A DNA stretch of 64,000 nt from Saururus chinensis (lineage: Eukaryota > Streptophyta > Magnoliopsida > Piperales > Saururaceae): contig CP141150.1 of NCBI GenBank assembly GCA_035235625.1, positions 186,001 through 250,000 of the forward strand. The letters run 5' to 3'. Below, piece by piece: positions 34,347 through 44,620 of this stretch. Position 1 is the first letter of the stretch; every line of letters starts with the position of its first letter. The position numbers and the translations under genes were made by a program. The notes below the pieces were generated by a model that was not told the origin of the DNA, ran no database searches, and was given only the letters and a program-made list of their open reading frames with translations.

Positions 34347-35402
34347 TCCTATGCCCCATGAGCATAGGTATGCCTTGCCTTAGGAAAAGTCCTGGTGTCT
34401 AGTTGTTCCCGAAGGTTAAGGTGACGCCCCAGTGGCATTCCCTTCCTTTCTGACGCTGAAGCTTATTAATTGTAATGAGCTTCAGTTGTTGGTAGTATGT
34501 GTACGATGGTAAGAGTAAGTTGTATGTTTCAGATTCTAAGTAAGTTGGACATGTAAGATCCAGAGTAAGTGTGAGTTTCTAAGGAAGACAATAAGAGTAA
34601 GGTTATGAGTATGAGTAAGATCGTACAAGTAAGTTCATATGAATAAGGTTGTATGAGTATGTGTATGTTATAAGTGCGTGTCCGAGTGTGTGAGTAAGTT
34701 AGTAAGACTTTGATTCAGAGTGTAAGTGTAAGAGTATGCTGCAAGGGTAAGTATAAGTTCAGCCAGATTGATCGTATTCGTGTAAGATACATTATTTATG
34801 ATGCATGTATTTCTTGCTTCATGTGTGATTGCATGGAAGTATCTATGTATGAACTTACTGAGTTCATTGATTTATTTCTTGTACTGGGTATTTTCCTACT
34901 GAGTATAAAAATACTCGCCCTATTTTTGTAGCCCCTTCGTTTGGAGGCTTTTGTAGGTTGTGCAATGACTTTCTAGACTGGACTATTCCCCGCGGTGGAC
35001 AATTTTTTTGCTCGACATGGAGTACAACGAAATTATAGTGAAGCTTTGTGGATTTTAGTGTCACAATCTCATGTATTGATTAAGGTGAGAGAAATGTATC
35101 ATGTATTGGACTTGGGTATGTATATATGATTCATTTTTCAGACAGTGAAAAAACTTGTACTTAAATATGCCTGGGAGGAATTAGTTTTTAAAGCCCATGG
35201 CCATGGTAGGTTTTACTTTTAATATTTTTGTTTCGAGTCACGCTTGAGAATGTTAGTTTTGTCGTATAATGAATTTTACGAAAATTGTTTTCATATAATT
35301 TTGAATTTTGTTGGTTCTTTTGTTTTACGTCTGTATTTTGAAATAAAATATTAAAAAAGTTTTTAATTAAATGTAAGGAAAAACCTCAAGCATGACAAGG
35401 AC

Positions 35403-35626
35403 AAAACTGGCTTAAGCTTACATTGGCCATGCTAAATTTTATGAAGTGTGACGATTTCATCCAAATTGCCATAAGTTGATTTTGTCCTTCTAAAGGATAA
35501 AATCAGCTTAATTTATTTTAACCCGATTTTAGCTACCTATGTAGCAAAATTTAATACTACCTTGAGAAATATTTTTCAAATGTTAATTTGGTAAATATTT
35601 TTTAATTATTATTTAAATAAATTTTC
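35403..35626 (+). repeat. Right inverted repeat of MULE copy B (outer part)
   Basis: Continues copy B after the solo LTR. It has modules such as TTGATTTTGTCCTTCTAAAG and AATACTACCTTGAGAAATAT, and ends with the AT-rich outer repeat (TTGGTAAATATTTTTTAATT) near 35626. It pairs, when reversed, with the left repeats at 35659 and about 37300. Confidence 0.75.
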
Positions 35627-35658
35627 TTGTCTAAAATTACTTTATTATGATTTTTTTA

Positions 35659-37300
35659 GGAAAAATTATATAAATAATAATTAAAAAAATATTTACCGTT
35701 TTAAACCACTTTTGGAAATATTTTCGAAAGTGGTGTTCCCTTTTGCCACGTAGGCGCCAACCAAGCAACTGGTGCTTACATGGTTTTTTTTAAAAAATTT
35801 TAAGTTAGTTTTGTCATTTAGAAGGACGAAATTGATTTTAAGCTTATTTTGTCCTTATGAATGACGAAATTGCCACACTTATACCATTTCGCCGTTTGGT
35901 TCGGGACCATGCTGATTTTGTCATTTAGAAGGGCGAAATCAGCTTAAGTTGATTTCGTCATTCTCATCTTCATTTTAACCTAACTCCGCCTCCAATAGCA
36001 TTTTTTGTTGTCGATTGTCCGTTCTGTCGGCCTCCGGTTCCCGTCGTCCGCTCGGCCACCGGTCTTGCTTTCATCATCCGGCCCGCAGTGGGTCCTGCCT
36101 CCTCTGCCCCGCCACCGTTCCCATCATCTGCTCTTTCTGCTGTGCCAAATCCGCCCCGCCACTGTGCTTGTGGTACCTTAATTTCCTCTAATTCGAACAT
36201 TTAAGTGACATCTATGTTTGCTACATGTAGGCTCAATCAAGAAGCTAGATTTAAGTCTCAAATTTTTACACTAAGCTGAATACAAAGAAGGTTTTAAATC
36301 TTTGTTTTTTAAGATTATTGCTTTAAAGTTGTTGTGTTGTTTTACAACTTTTTTAATTTCATTGATTAGGAAATTTGCTCATTAATTTCCTAATCAAAGC
36401 TTATATACCATGCTTTTAATTCATTAATTTACTTGGAAAATATGTTGGTTACCATGCTTATATACCTGTAAAATCTCTTGGTTTCATCTAAATATTGTTG
36501 TGGCATTTTATGCCTCTATTGATTGGCATTTTTATGGGATTTGGCTACTTGTCTTGTTTTTTGTCTTTCAATCTTATGTAGGTCTAATGCTTTATAATTT
36601 TTTTTAATAATAAAATATAGGTATTTTATAGGCTTAACTGTGATTCGTGAGTATTGAATTTCTACTCCATTTTATTTAAAATCAAAGCCTAATTAATAGA
36701 GAATGAGTTAGTAATAATTTAGATAGGGTAGTTGTAAATAATAGTTTAATATTTTTATTAATATGGTAAATGTAATGTTTGAAGAAGTGTATGAGAATAT
36801 TTGTTGTATTGTTTGGATAAGAGAAGAAATATATGATAAAGTATATGATTATTACTCGTTTATATATGAGGCAATTGCTTAATATAATTTTAGTCTCTTA
36901 GTTTTGAGATAATTATTTAATTTAATCTATTGTTTATAAATTAAGTGAATAAAGATGACAGAAGAAATGATTAACTTTATACTTACATGTGACGGACGCA
37001 TAGAAGGATTATTAATTAATAAATCATTTAAATATGATGAATTTGAGATTTAAATAGTAAGCAAGGTTGGGTGGGATATAAAATAGAAAATTACTATTAA
37101 ATATAATATTTTATTATATAATTTAAAAATAATATTAATATATATATAAATAATGATGCATTAATAAGTTTTATATTTCACCACTTACGTCATAATTATT
37201 TTTAAATTATTTCTTAAAAAAAAGCCTGAGCACTTAGTAAAATGCAAAGTAGTTTAGATAAGAGGTCGATAAAAATATAAACAGTGAAAGACACATTTCA
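35659..37300 (+). mobile_element. MULE copy C, truncated 5' part
   Basis: The left inverted repeat begins GGAAAAATTATATAAATAAT at 35659, 32 bases after copy B ends. The GACGAAATT-type modules (35800-35960) follow, then a GC-rich stretch (35990-36190), an AT-rich leader, and the first transposase exon from ATG 36955. That exon is recognisable by its match to copy A (GGACGCATAGAAGGATTATT; GATGAATTTGAGAT) but has many indels. Homology ends at about 37290, next to copy A. The core, PMD part and right repeat are absent. Confidence 0.7.
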
Positions 37301-37337
37301 TAATATTATTTAAATGATTATATATACTTATTATTTA

Positions 37338-37700
37338 GGGAAAATTATTAAAATAATAATAATAAAAAAAATATTTACCAAAATATACCACTTTGGGAAA
37401 TATTTCCCAAAGTGGTGTTCGTTTTTGCCACGCTGGTGCCAGCGTGGCTTTTTTTATATTTTTTAAGTTGATTTCGTCGTTTAGAACGACGAAATTGGCT
37501 TGAATCCGATTTCGTCATTCTAAACGACGAAACCTTTTATTACTTGACCCGGTTTCGTCGTTCAGAACGACGAAATCAACTTAAGCTGATTTCGTCGTTC
37601 TGAATGACGAAACTGCCACACTTAGCTAATTTCGGGTTCTGGTGTGGGAATAACACTAATTTCGTCGTTCTGAACAACGAAATCATCGTCGTTATATCCG
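37338..37700 (+). repeat. Left inverted repeat and hairpin modules of MULE copy A
   Basis: The outer part is AT rich. From about 37470 to 37690 five modules of about 27 bases occur, each an imperfect palindrome of the form GATTTCGTC-GTTCTGAAC-GACGAAATC (37470, 37509, 37550, 37587, 37658). The reverse complement of the outer part and of most modules is found at 43975-44340. Modules of this kind could bind transposase; that is inference. Confidence 0.85.
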
Positions 37701-38446
37701 CGACTCCGCTCCGCCTCCCGTTGCATTCCAGTGACTGGTTTTCGCTCTGCCGCTTCTGCCGACGTCCGGACGCTGCCAATCTCACCGCCGCCGTCCAGCC
37801 GCCCACCGCCGACCTCAGTCCGTTGCCGTCGACTTTAGTCCGCCGCCACCGACCTCAGGCCGCCGCCGCCTTGGTCTAGTCCGCCGCTCCCATGTCGAGC
37901 CGCTCCTGTTTCATTTTTTTGGTGCGTGTTTTTTTATTTTTTTTATTTACCTATTTTTCAATCGTTGTAATATATCTTTTGTATGTTACATTGAAGAAAT
38001 ATAGCTTTTGTATATTACATTGAAAAAATTTGAAGTTTTGAATGTCCTATCATTGAGCCCTAATTTTAGATGTATTGTTCTAAGTCATTTTGTGTGTTTT
38101 TTTTGTTTAAGATTATTAAATTGAGATGGATTTTTAATTAATGAGTTTTTGTTTTTTAAGATGGCAAGTCTCTCAAATTTTGGAAAATAAGGAGGATTTG
38201 AGTTTTTGAACATGTTTTTATATGATTTGTGACATTATATGCGTTATTGCATCAATTGTGTAATTTTATTAATTAGAAAATTTACTCATTAATATAAAGT
38301 ATTAATGATATGCTTATATACTTAGTAAAGTTATTAGTTTCTATGCGTATATATTTTGAAAATATATTTGTTAGGGTAAATATTAGTATTAGTTTGCTTA
38401 ATCTAATATTAATTTAATTTATTATTTATGAATTAATTGAATAGAA

Positions 38447-41296
38447 ATGGCAAAAGAAATGGTTAGTTTTTTCATTAACTACTATGGACGCATAGAAGGA
38501 TTATTAATGAAGAAACCGTCTACATTTGATGAATTTGAGATGCACGTAGCAAGTAAGGTTGGGTTAGATCGAAGAAGATGGAAAATTACTATCAAATGTA
38601 ATCTTCCATCCTATGGATCGAGAATGATACTAATGAACATAAATGATGATTCATCAATAGCTTTTATGTTTCACCACTCGCGTCACATAATTTCTTTTGA
38701 GTTATTTCTCGAAAAAGATGCCCGAGTGACTAGTGAAAGGCGAAGTAGTTCACATAGGAGCTCTCACAGAAGCTCACAAAGGAGCTCGGATAGAAATGTG
38801 AACAATGAAAGTCATATGTAAGTGCCGGTGGACGACGAAGAAGAGGGAAATTTATCTATGACAGTAGCTTCAAATGAACGTCATAGGTCGTCTGCCCCTA
38901 TTTACGATGGAAGTGGACTTACTTGGAGGTAAGGGTTGATTTAGTTGTGAATACATTTTCAATCTTATTATCCTTTAATGAAAATACATTTAGCTAAATT
39001 TTGAGATTTTGTTTGTAATATGGAAGGTCTATGACGCATGCACACGAGCCATTTAGCGTTCAAATGTCTCAAGGCGGTGCATGGTATGAAACTCAAAGTT
39101 CGATGGGCCTTCATTACCCCTACACGTACGTTGGTCATACCGATGCTGGACCATCTAATCAGAGGTGAAATATATATTTATAAATGAATTCAACATTTTT
39201 AGGCTTACAAAATTTAATATATATGCGATGTTTATATGTAGGGGGGGATATGTCTACGGTGAAGATATTGATGAAAATGAGGATAATGAAGGTGAAGTTA
39301 ATATTGACGAAGTAAGTGGAGAAGATTTTGATATGAATGTAGAAGGGGTTAGAGGTGAAGAAAGTGCTCAACAGATGGTTGACGGCGAGGGGGATGATGC
39401 GGTAGACAATGCCATTGCTGGGAATGATATGAATGTAGATGATAAAGAGCCGCCGTACTGTAAACTGGAGCCACTTTTTGCACACATCACAGATGAGGAG
39501 ATAGATGCGGCAGTGAATTCTACAATGGATTTGGACCAACAAAATGAAGATGAGTTATACGTTGGCCGCATCTTTGAGAATAAAGAAGCATTTGTTACAG
39601 CTTTGCAGGAGTTTTCCATTCAAAATCATGTCGAATACAAGGTTGTACGAACAAATCCGGCGGAGTATACAGTGAAGTGCATTGATAGCACTTGCCCTTG
39701 GAGAGTGCATGGCTCAATCAAAAGGGGTGGTGGGTTCTTTAAATTGAAGACGTACAAAGGTGACCACACATGTCGGAATGCCCAACTTAGCACAGATTAT
39801 AGGCGATTACCTTTGCCTCCTTTATTTCGAAGGTCATAATGCCCGCTATCCAAGCCGAATTAACTCTCACACCAGGGGATATTATTCAAAGAATGAAGGA
39901 GAAGTATCATGTTGACATATCTTATAAGAAAGCATGGGCAGCAAGGAATATGGCGATCAAGGCCATTTATGGAGATTGGGTTGAATCGTATAAATTGTTG
40001 CCAATGTACCTAAGGGCGGTGCAAGAAGCCAATTATGACACCTACTACCGCTTAGAGGATGATGTAGTACCTCGTGCAGATGGTGGCACTTGTAGGAGAT
40101 TTAGATGGTTGTTTTGGGCGTTTGGGCCGTCTATAGCTGGGTTTCGACATTGCATCCCTGTGATTGGCGTTGATGTCACTCACTTGTATGACGGATATCC
40201 TGGTGCTCTTATGGCTGCAACGGCTACAAATGGAAATAATGGGTTATTTCCTCTTGCATTCGGGCTTGTCGGGAAGGAAGACGGAGACAATTGGAAATGG
40301 TTTCTAATGGAATTGAGGGATCATGTACTGATGGGCATGACAAACATCGTCATTATTTCAGATCGACATAAGGGGCTTCAGAAGGCAGTGTCTGAGGTTC
40401 TTCCAGAGCCGGATTACCACCATCGTTATTGCATCCGTCACATAAAAGCAAATTTTAAGGAGTTCAAAAATGATACACTAACGGACTTGATTGGGGCAGC
40501 AGCTTGTGCACTCACAGTAGAAAAGTTTGATGCTAAAATGGACTTGATTGGTCAAGAGAGTCCTAGGGCAAAACATCTCCTCTTAGGAGGAGAATTGCAT
40601 CCTGCACAGTGGTCCCTTGCACACGGTGGTTTTATGACATTTGGCATGACGACTACAAATATGGCTAAAAGTTTAAATAGCATCTTGAAGGGGGCACGAG
40701 GGTTACCCATGTAGGCTTTAGTGTCAGCTATCTTTTATCGGCTCATAAAATTTTTTGTTAAACGATCTTCTGCCGCCTCTGCCATAGTCACCCCATATAC
40801 TCCTAGAGTGGAAGCCATATTGAGAGAGCAAACAAGAAAAATTGGGGAGTATATAGTTAATAGGATCAACAAGAGTCAGTACAAAGTGACATCAATTCGT
40901 GCCCGCAAGGTTATGGTAAATGCTGCGATGCATACTTGTACATGCAACATCCCTCAGGTTTATGGTTATCCTTGCTCGCACCTTATCGCCGTGTGGGCAA
41001 AGCGGCAGGAGCCAATCAATGCATCACTGTTTTACACATCTTCTACTTATAGAAATGTGTACTCTGCAGAATTTTATTCTCCTCGTGGTCGGGAGTATTG
41101 GGAGAGGGATATACCATTTGTGTTATACCCACCGATAGCAACAAGGCAACCCAGTCGCCCACGGTTTGTTCGCATTAGGAATACCATGGACCGCAGAACA
41201 ATGGAAAGAGATGGTAGAGGAGGATATAAATGCAGGAGGTGTAAATAAAGTGGGCATAATAGTAAATCATGTAGAAACCCTCCTGTTCATTGGTAA
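38447..41296 (+). pseudogene. MULE transposase, copy A (best preserved)
   Basis: Exons are 38447-38928, 39027-39164 and 39242-41296, with GT..AG borders. Exon 1 encodes a PB1-like N-terminus (MAKEMVSFFINYYGRIEGLL, FDEFEMHVASKVGLDRRRW). Exon 3 starts with an acidic region, then a MuDR zinc region (CIDSTC ... GDHTC, 39679-39771), the catalytic core with GVDVTHLYDGYPGALMAA (Asp near 40170) and IISDRHKGLQK (Asp near 40361), a SWIM motif (CTCNIPQVYGYPCSHL, about 40935-40990) and a CCHC-like knuckle near 41232-41275. Defects are a TAA at 38819, a frameshift near 39800, a TAG at 40713 (Gln in copy B) and a TAA inside the knuckle at 41246. A long part (39839-40712) is still open. Confidence 0.88.
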
Positions 41297-41392
41297 ACAT
41301 ATAATCAACCATAGTATTTGTTATATTTTTTTAGTTACGTACGCATGTATTCCTTACGATTAATGATATGATCTTCATCTTCCACAGATCAT

Positions 41393-43700
41393 ATGGATCA
41401 TGCAGAGCCTTGTTACGGGCCAGGCCCGAGTGACGCTTCTTTACTCGTAGAGCAGGAGTCACATAGGTCTGTTGCTATTTGGAGAGGGGAGCTATGATAA
41501 CTTTTTTTAAATTTTGTTTCATTGTTTTTTGGTTGATATAATACATGTTATAATTTTAAAATTTATTATAGGACCCCGGGTGCCTTGAGTGCACCGAACA
41601 TTTTAAATGCCTCCGCCATTGGCCTATAGATGAGCGTATATTACCTTATATCGAGCAAGCGGGATTCGGCCATTTCATTCATCTACAGTATGTTCGTCTC
41701 GATTGGCCTCTATTGACAGCTCTTGTTGAGAGATGGAGGAGGGAGACACAGACGTTTCATTTGTCATATGGAGAGATGTCCATCACGCTCATGGATGTGG
41801 CAGTTCTATTAGGACTCCGTATTGATGGACGTCCGGTGACAGACACGACAGGAGGAGCTCATATGGATATATTACTTAGACTTCTTGGTAGAGCTCCTCC
41901 TCCTACAGTGATGCGTGGTAGCCGAGTGAGCCTACGATGGTTCTTACAGGAGTTTCGTGAGCTCCCAGCCGATGCTACAGAGATAGTTATCGAGCAGCAT
42001 GCACGAGCCTATATATTGCATTTACTTGGAGCCACCATATTTGCGGATACCACGAGCAGCCACGTGCATGTTTCATATCTCTCTCTCCTTCACGACTTTG
42101 ACATGGCTGACACTTATTCATGGGGCAGTGCTACTCTCGCATTCTTATACCGAGAGTTAGGAAAGGCATGCCAGGCCATGACCTCGGGGATTGCGGGTTG
42201 TCTGACTCTTCTTCAGGTAAATAATTGTGTAACTTTACTTGGAGTTTTAGTCACGTATAATTTTTTATTTCTAATATTTGTTATCACTATTTTATGACAT
42301 AGTTATGGTCATGGGAGCACTTACACGTCGGCCGACCAACTGCTGAGATGGGTCGCTTGGTCGAGGGTGCTCTATTAGGGGCGAGGTAGGTTGTATTTAT
42401 GTTTACCACATTACTTTTTATGCAACATTTTATAAATATATGCTGAACTCATTTCTTAAATTTAACTCCTTAAGGTGGAATGTTCGGAAGAAGAGAACAG
42501 AAAATCCACAAGGAGTCCTCCGTTTGTATAGAGGGGAGTTAGACCACCAGCGGCCATATCGGGTAATTTTTTTACCGTGTTGAACTTTTTTATATAATGA
42601 TTTTAAAAAAATTTGTCGTTATTTAAACTAACTTATCTTTATATATTATATAGATTATTTGGCAGCCGTACTCGAAGGACTTGTTCGCTGTGATACCTCC
42701 AATCTGCACTGACGGTCGAGAGGTGTGGCTTTCTCGAACCCCTCTCATATATTATGAGATTATAGAGATGTATGTGCCAGATCGTGTAATGCTCCAGTTT
42801 AACCTGGAGCAAGGGGTCCCACCTTCTACTGTCGAGTTTGTCTATCACATCACTCGGCAGGGCCGCCATATTACTGACTGGGCTATATATCATGCGTCGT
42901 ATATTGCTCGATGGGAGGATAGGAGATCCACTATTATTAGAGGGGAGCTGGCTACGACATTGTGAGATGTTCGTAGTACTTATATGCACTGGTATTTACT
43001 GATTACAAGACGATATATTTTACCGCACGATGATGTAGAGGAGATGACATATCAGCCTAGGGGAGCATCTAAGGTAGCTCTAGTAAGTACAACTTTGTTA
43101 ATTAAGGCATATATTATTTTTTTATTTTGTTTTAATTATTTATCTAATATTTAATTTATTTTTTTATAGCTTCGTCAGCTTCGACATACTAATGCGTATT
43201 TGAGTGATGCACTTGTCACCTGTATTTCGCGCGAGGACTTAGCAGCAACATGTGAGTCGATGATTAGATCGTCTAATGATGTCCTTCGTAGCTTGCCACT
43301 ACATCATTCGGTGATCACGGATGTTCATCGAGATTATCCTATTGATGAGGCCGCTCAGACGCAGCCGATGCACTCTTCATGCCTTGATATTCCATCATCA
43401 TCAGTAGCATATAGCTCTCCTCCAGGTTCATCATTTCCAGACACTACACATGTCACTCAGCCAGTTCCGATTTTATATTATAGACGACATCGGCCAGCTC
43501 GTATTATACCATCTATTACTTATGCTGAGCTAGAGCCCGAGCAGGAGCCTGACATGGAGTCGCAGCCGGAGCCCCAGCCCCAGTCGGAGCCCAAGCCCCA
43601 GCCCCAGTCGGAGCCCGAGCCCGAGCCCCAGTTGGAGCTAGAGTTAGAGCCACAGCCAGAGGTAGATCATGAGGAGCTCGTACACCCCCGTCGAGGATGA
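41393..43700 (+). pseudogene. Plant mobile domain (PMD) gene, MULE copy A
   Basis: Exons are 41393-41491, 41572-42216, 42303-42385, 42475-42562, 42654-43082 and 43170-43700. The protein starts MDHAEPCYGPGPSD, followed by HWPIDERILPYIEQAG and the PMD core (SYGEMSITLMDVAVLLGLRI, RVSLRWFLQEFRELPADA, HARAYILHLLGATIF, SYSWGSATLAFLYREL), an IIWQPYSKDLF segment, QFNLEQGVPPSTVEFVYHIT and a Glu/Gln/Pro tail with repeated PEPQ. The first donor is CT instead of GT (41492-41493). A TGA at about 42963 interrupts exon 5 in this copy and in copy B. Known PMD proteins of plants (MAIN, MAIL1) act in silencing. The start follows the transposase stop by 96 bases, so this may be a second gene or a spliced tail of the first. 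Confidence 0.85.
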
Positions 43701-44040
43701 AGGCGAGGGTGAGGACGAGGACGAGGACGAGGACGTAGGAGATTATAATATTACTTGTGATGTATTATATTTGTTACTCGTATATGATGTACTTTACTTA
43801 TATTTGTTATGGTGATATTCGTGATAGTGATATTTGTTATGGTGATATTTGTTATGGGTGGAATGAATGAAGTCGTGCATATACATCTGTGTTTTGTGTT
43901 TTGTGTTTTGAATGAATGAACAGGGATAGGTGATAACATTAGTTTTAAATAGTAATTTAAAAAAAAATTAATTTGATTTCATCGTTTAGAACGACGAAAT
44001 CAGTATTCTTCCCATGACCGAGCCCGAGAGCCCAAAATAA
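43701..44040 (+). other. 3' region of MULE copy A
   Basis: After the PMD stop there is a GA-rich stretch, then tandem GGTGATATTyGTkATaGTGA repeats (about 43815-43855) and a TTTTGTG run. The first inverted-repeat module of the right end lies at 43973-44000. No gene is seen. Confidence 0.55.
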
Positions 44041-44359
44041 GATAAGTATGGTAGTTTCGTCGTTTTGCTTAAGTTGATTTTGTCGTTCTGAATGACGAAA
44101 CCGGGTCAAGTAATAAAAGGTTTCGTCGTTTAAAATGACGAAATCGTATTCAAACCAATTTTATCGTTCTAAATGACAAAATCAACTTAAAAAATATAAA
44201 AAAAAGCCACACTGGCGCCAGCTGCTTGGTTGGAGCTAGCATGGCAAAAACGAATACTACTTTAAGAAATATTTCTCAAAGTGATATATTTTGGTAAATA
44301 TTTTTTTTAATTATTATTTTAATAATTTTTTCTTTTTTATATTATTTAAATAATTTTCC
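44040..44359 (-). repeat. Right inverted repeat of MULE copy A
   Basis: Reverse complement matches 37300-37600 over about 280 bases with scattered mismatches. It has TGATTTTGTCGTTCTGAATG, GGTTTCGTCGTTTAAAATGA, the GCCACACTGGCGCC phrase and AAATATTTCTCAAAG. It ends ATTTTCC at 44359. The next bases, ATTTACGTG, are non-repeat DNA. Confidence 0.85.
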
Positions 44360-44620
44360 ATTTACGTGTGAAAACATCGACTGTGATACGAGTTGCTACG
44401 CGGCAGAACGGTCACACTGGATGCCCGGTCGTCGTGGGGTAATTTGCTACAGCGGGCTAGATAGGCTACCAAGAAGGAAGAGAAGATTCCTGTCCGGAAG
44501 ATGAGATTTGTGAAGCCTCTGCTTAATCATTCCTGTCGGCTCGCTCCACATTCTGATCCTCGGCAATTTGGTAATTGTAGGATTTGCCGGTCGTTTTTCC
44601 GGCCTTCTCTTTGATCTCCC
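44360..44620 (+). promoter_or_regulatory. Upstream and 5' untranslated region of the TEX2-like gene
   Basis: Non-repeat sequence, GC richer than the MULE, between the inverted repeat and the ATG. No convincing TATA box or start element was identified. If the native promoter is further upstream it has been displaced by the MULE. Confidence 0.5.

Larger units (their letters stand above)
27613..35397 (+). mobile_element. Solo LTR (about 4.9 kb without its own nested insertions)
   Basis: Starts TGTAACATCCCCG, ends CAAGCATGACA and is flanked by perfect 5-base copies AGGAC (27608-27612 and 35398-35402). It has no gag, pol or primer site, so this is a solo LTR left by recombination between LTRs. 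It has the same family and features as the LTR at 1-3552, including the GC-rich middle (about 27900-29500) with two diverged copies of a unit near 28430 and 28600. About 2.8 kb of other LTR sequence is inserted at about 30643-33487. The open frames inside have no recognisable product. Confidence 0.85.
37300..44359 (+). mobile_element. MULE copy A with transposase and PMD genes
   Basis: A 7.0 kb element with long inverted repeats: left about 37300-37640, right about 44040-44359. Both hold an AT-rich outer part, AAATATTTACC, a GCCACGCTGG/GCCAGCGTGG-like phrase, a TTACTTGACCCGG-like phrase and TTTCGTC modules. Between them are a leader with a GC-rich exon-like stretch (37690-37910), the transposase gene (38447-41296) and the PMD gene (41393-43700). 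The target duplication could not be established. The right end lies 261 bases before the ATG of the TEX2-like gene. Confidence 0.82.

Noticed and set aside
36001-36200. Minus-strand 76-codon Gly/Ala/Arg-rich frame
   Set aside because: It is a low-complexity frame in the GC-rich leader of MULE copy C, with no start context or domain.
41290-41400. Splicing of transposase into PMD as one protein
   Set aside because: Using donor GTAAAC at 41293 and acceptor CACAG at about 41388 gives an immediate TGA in frame in both A and B. A single fused protein is not supported, though another acceptor cannot be excluded.
37290-44370. A 9-base target duplication for MULE copy A
   Set aside because: The right flank ATTTACGTG has no match at either candidate left end (about 37300 or 37338). 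The left neighbour is copy C, so the original flank may be lost.
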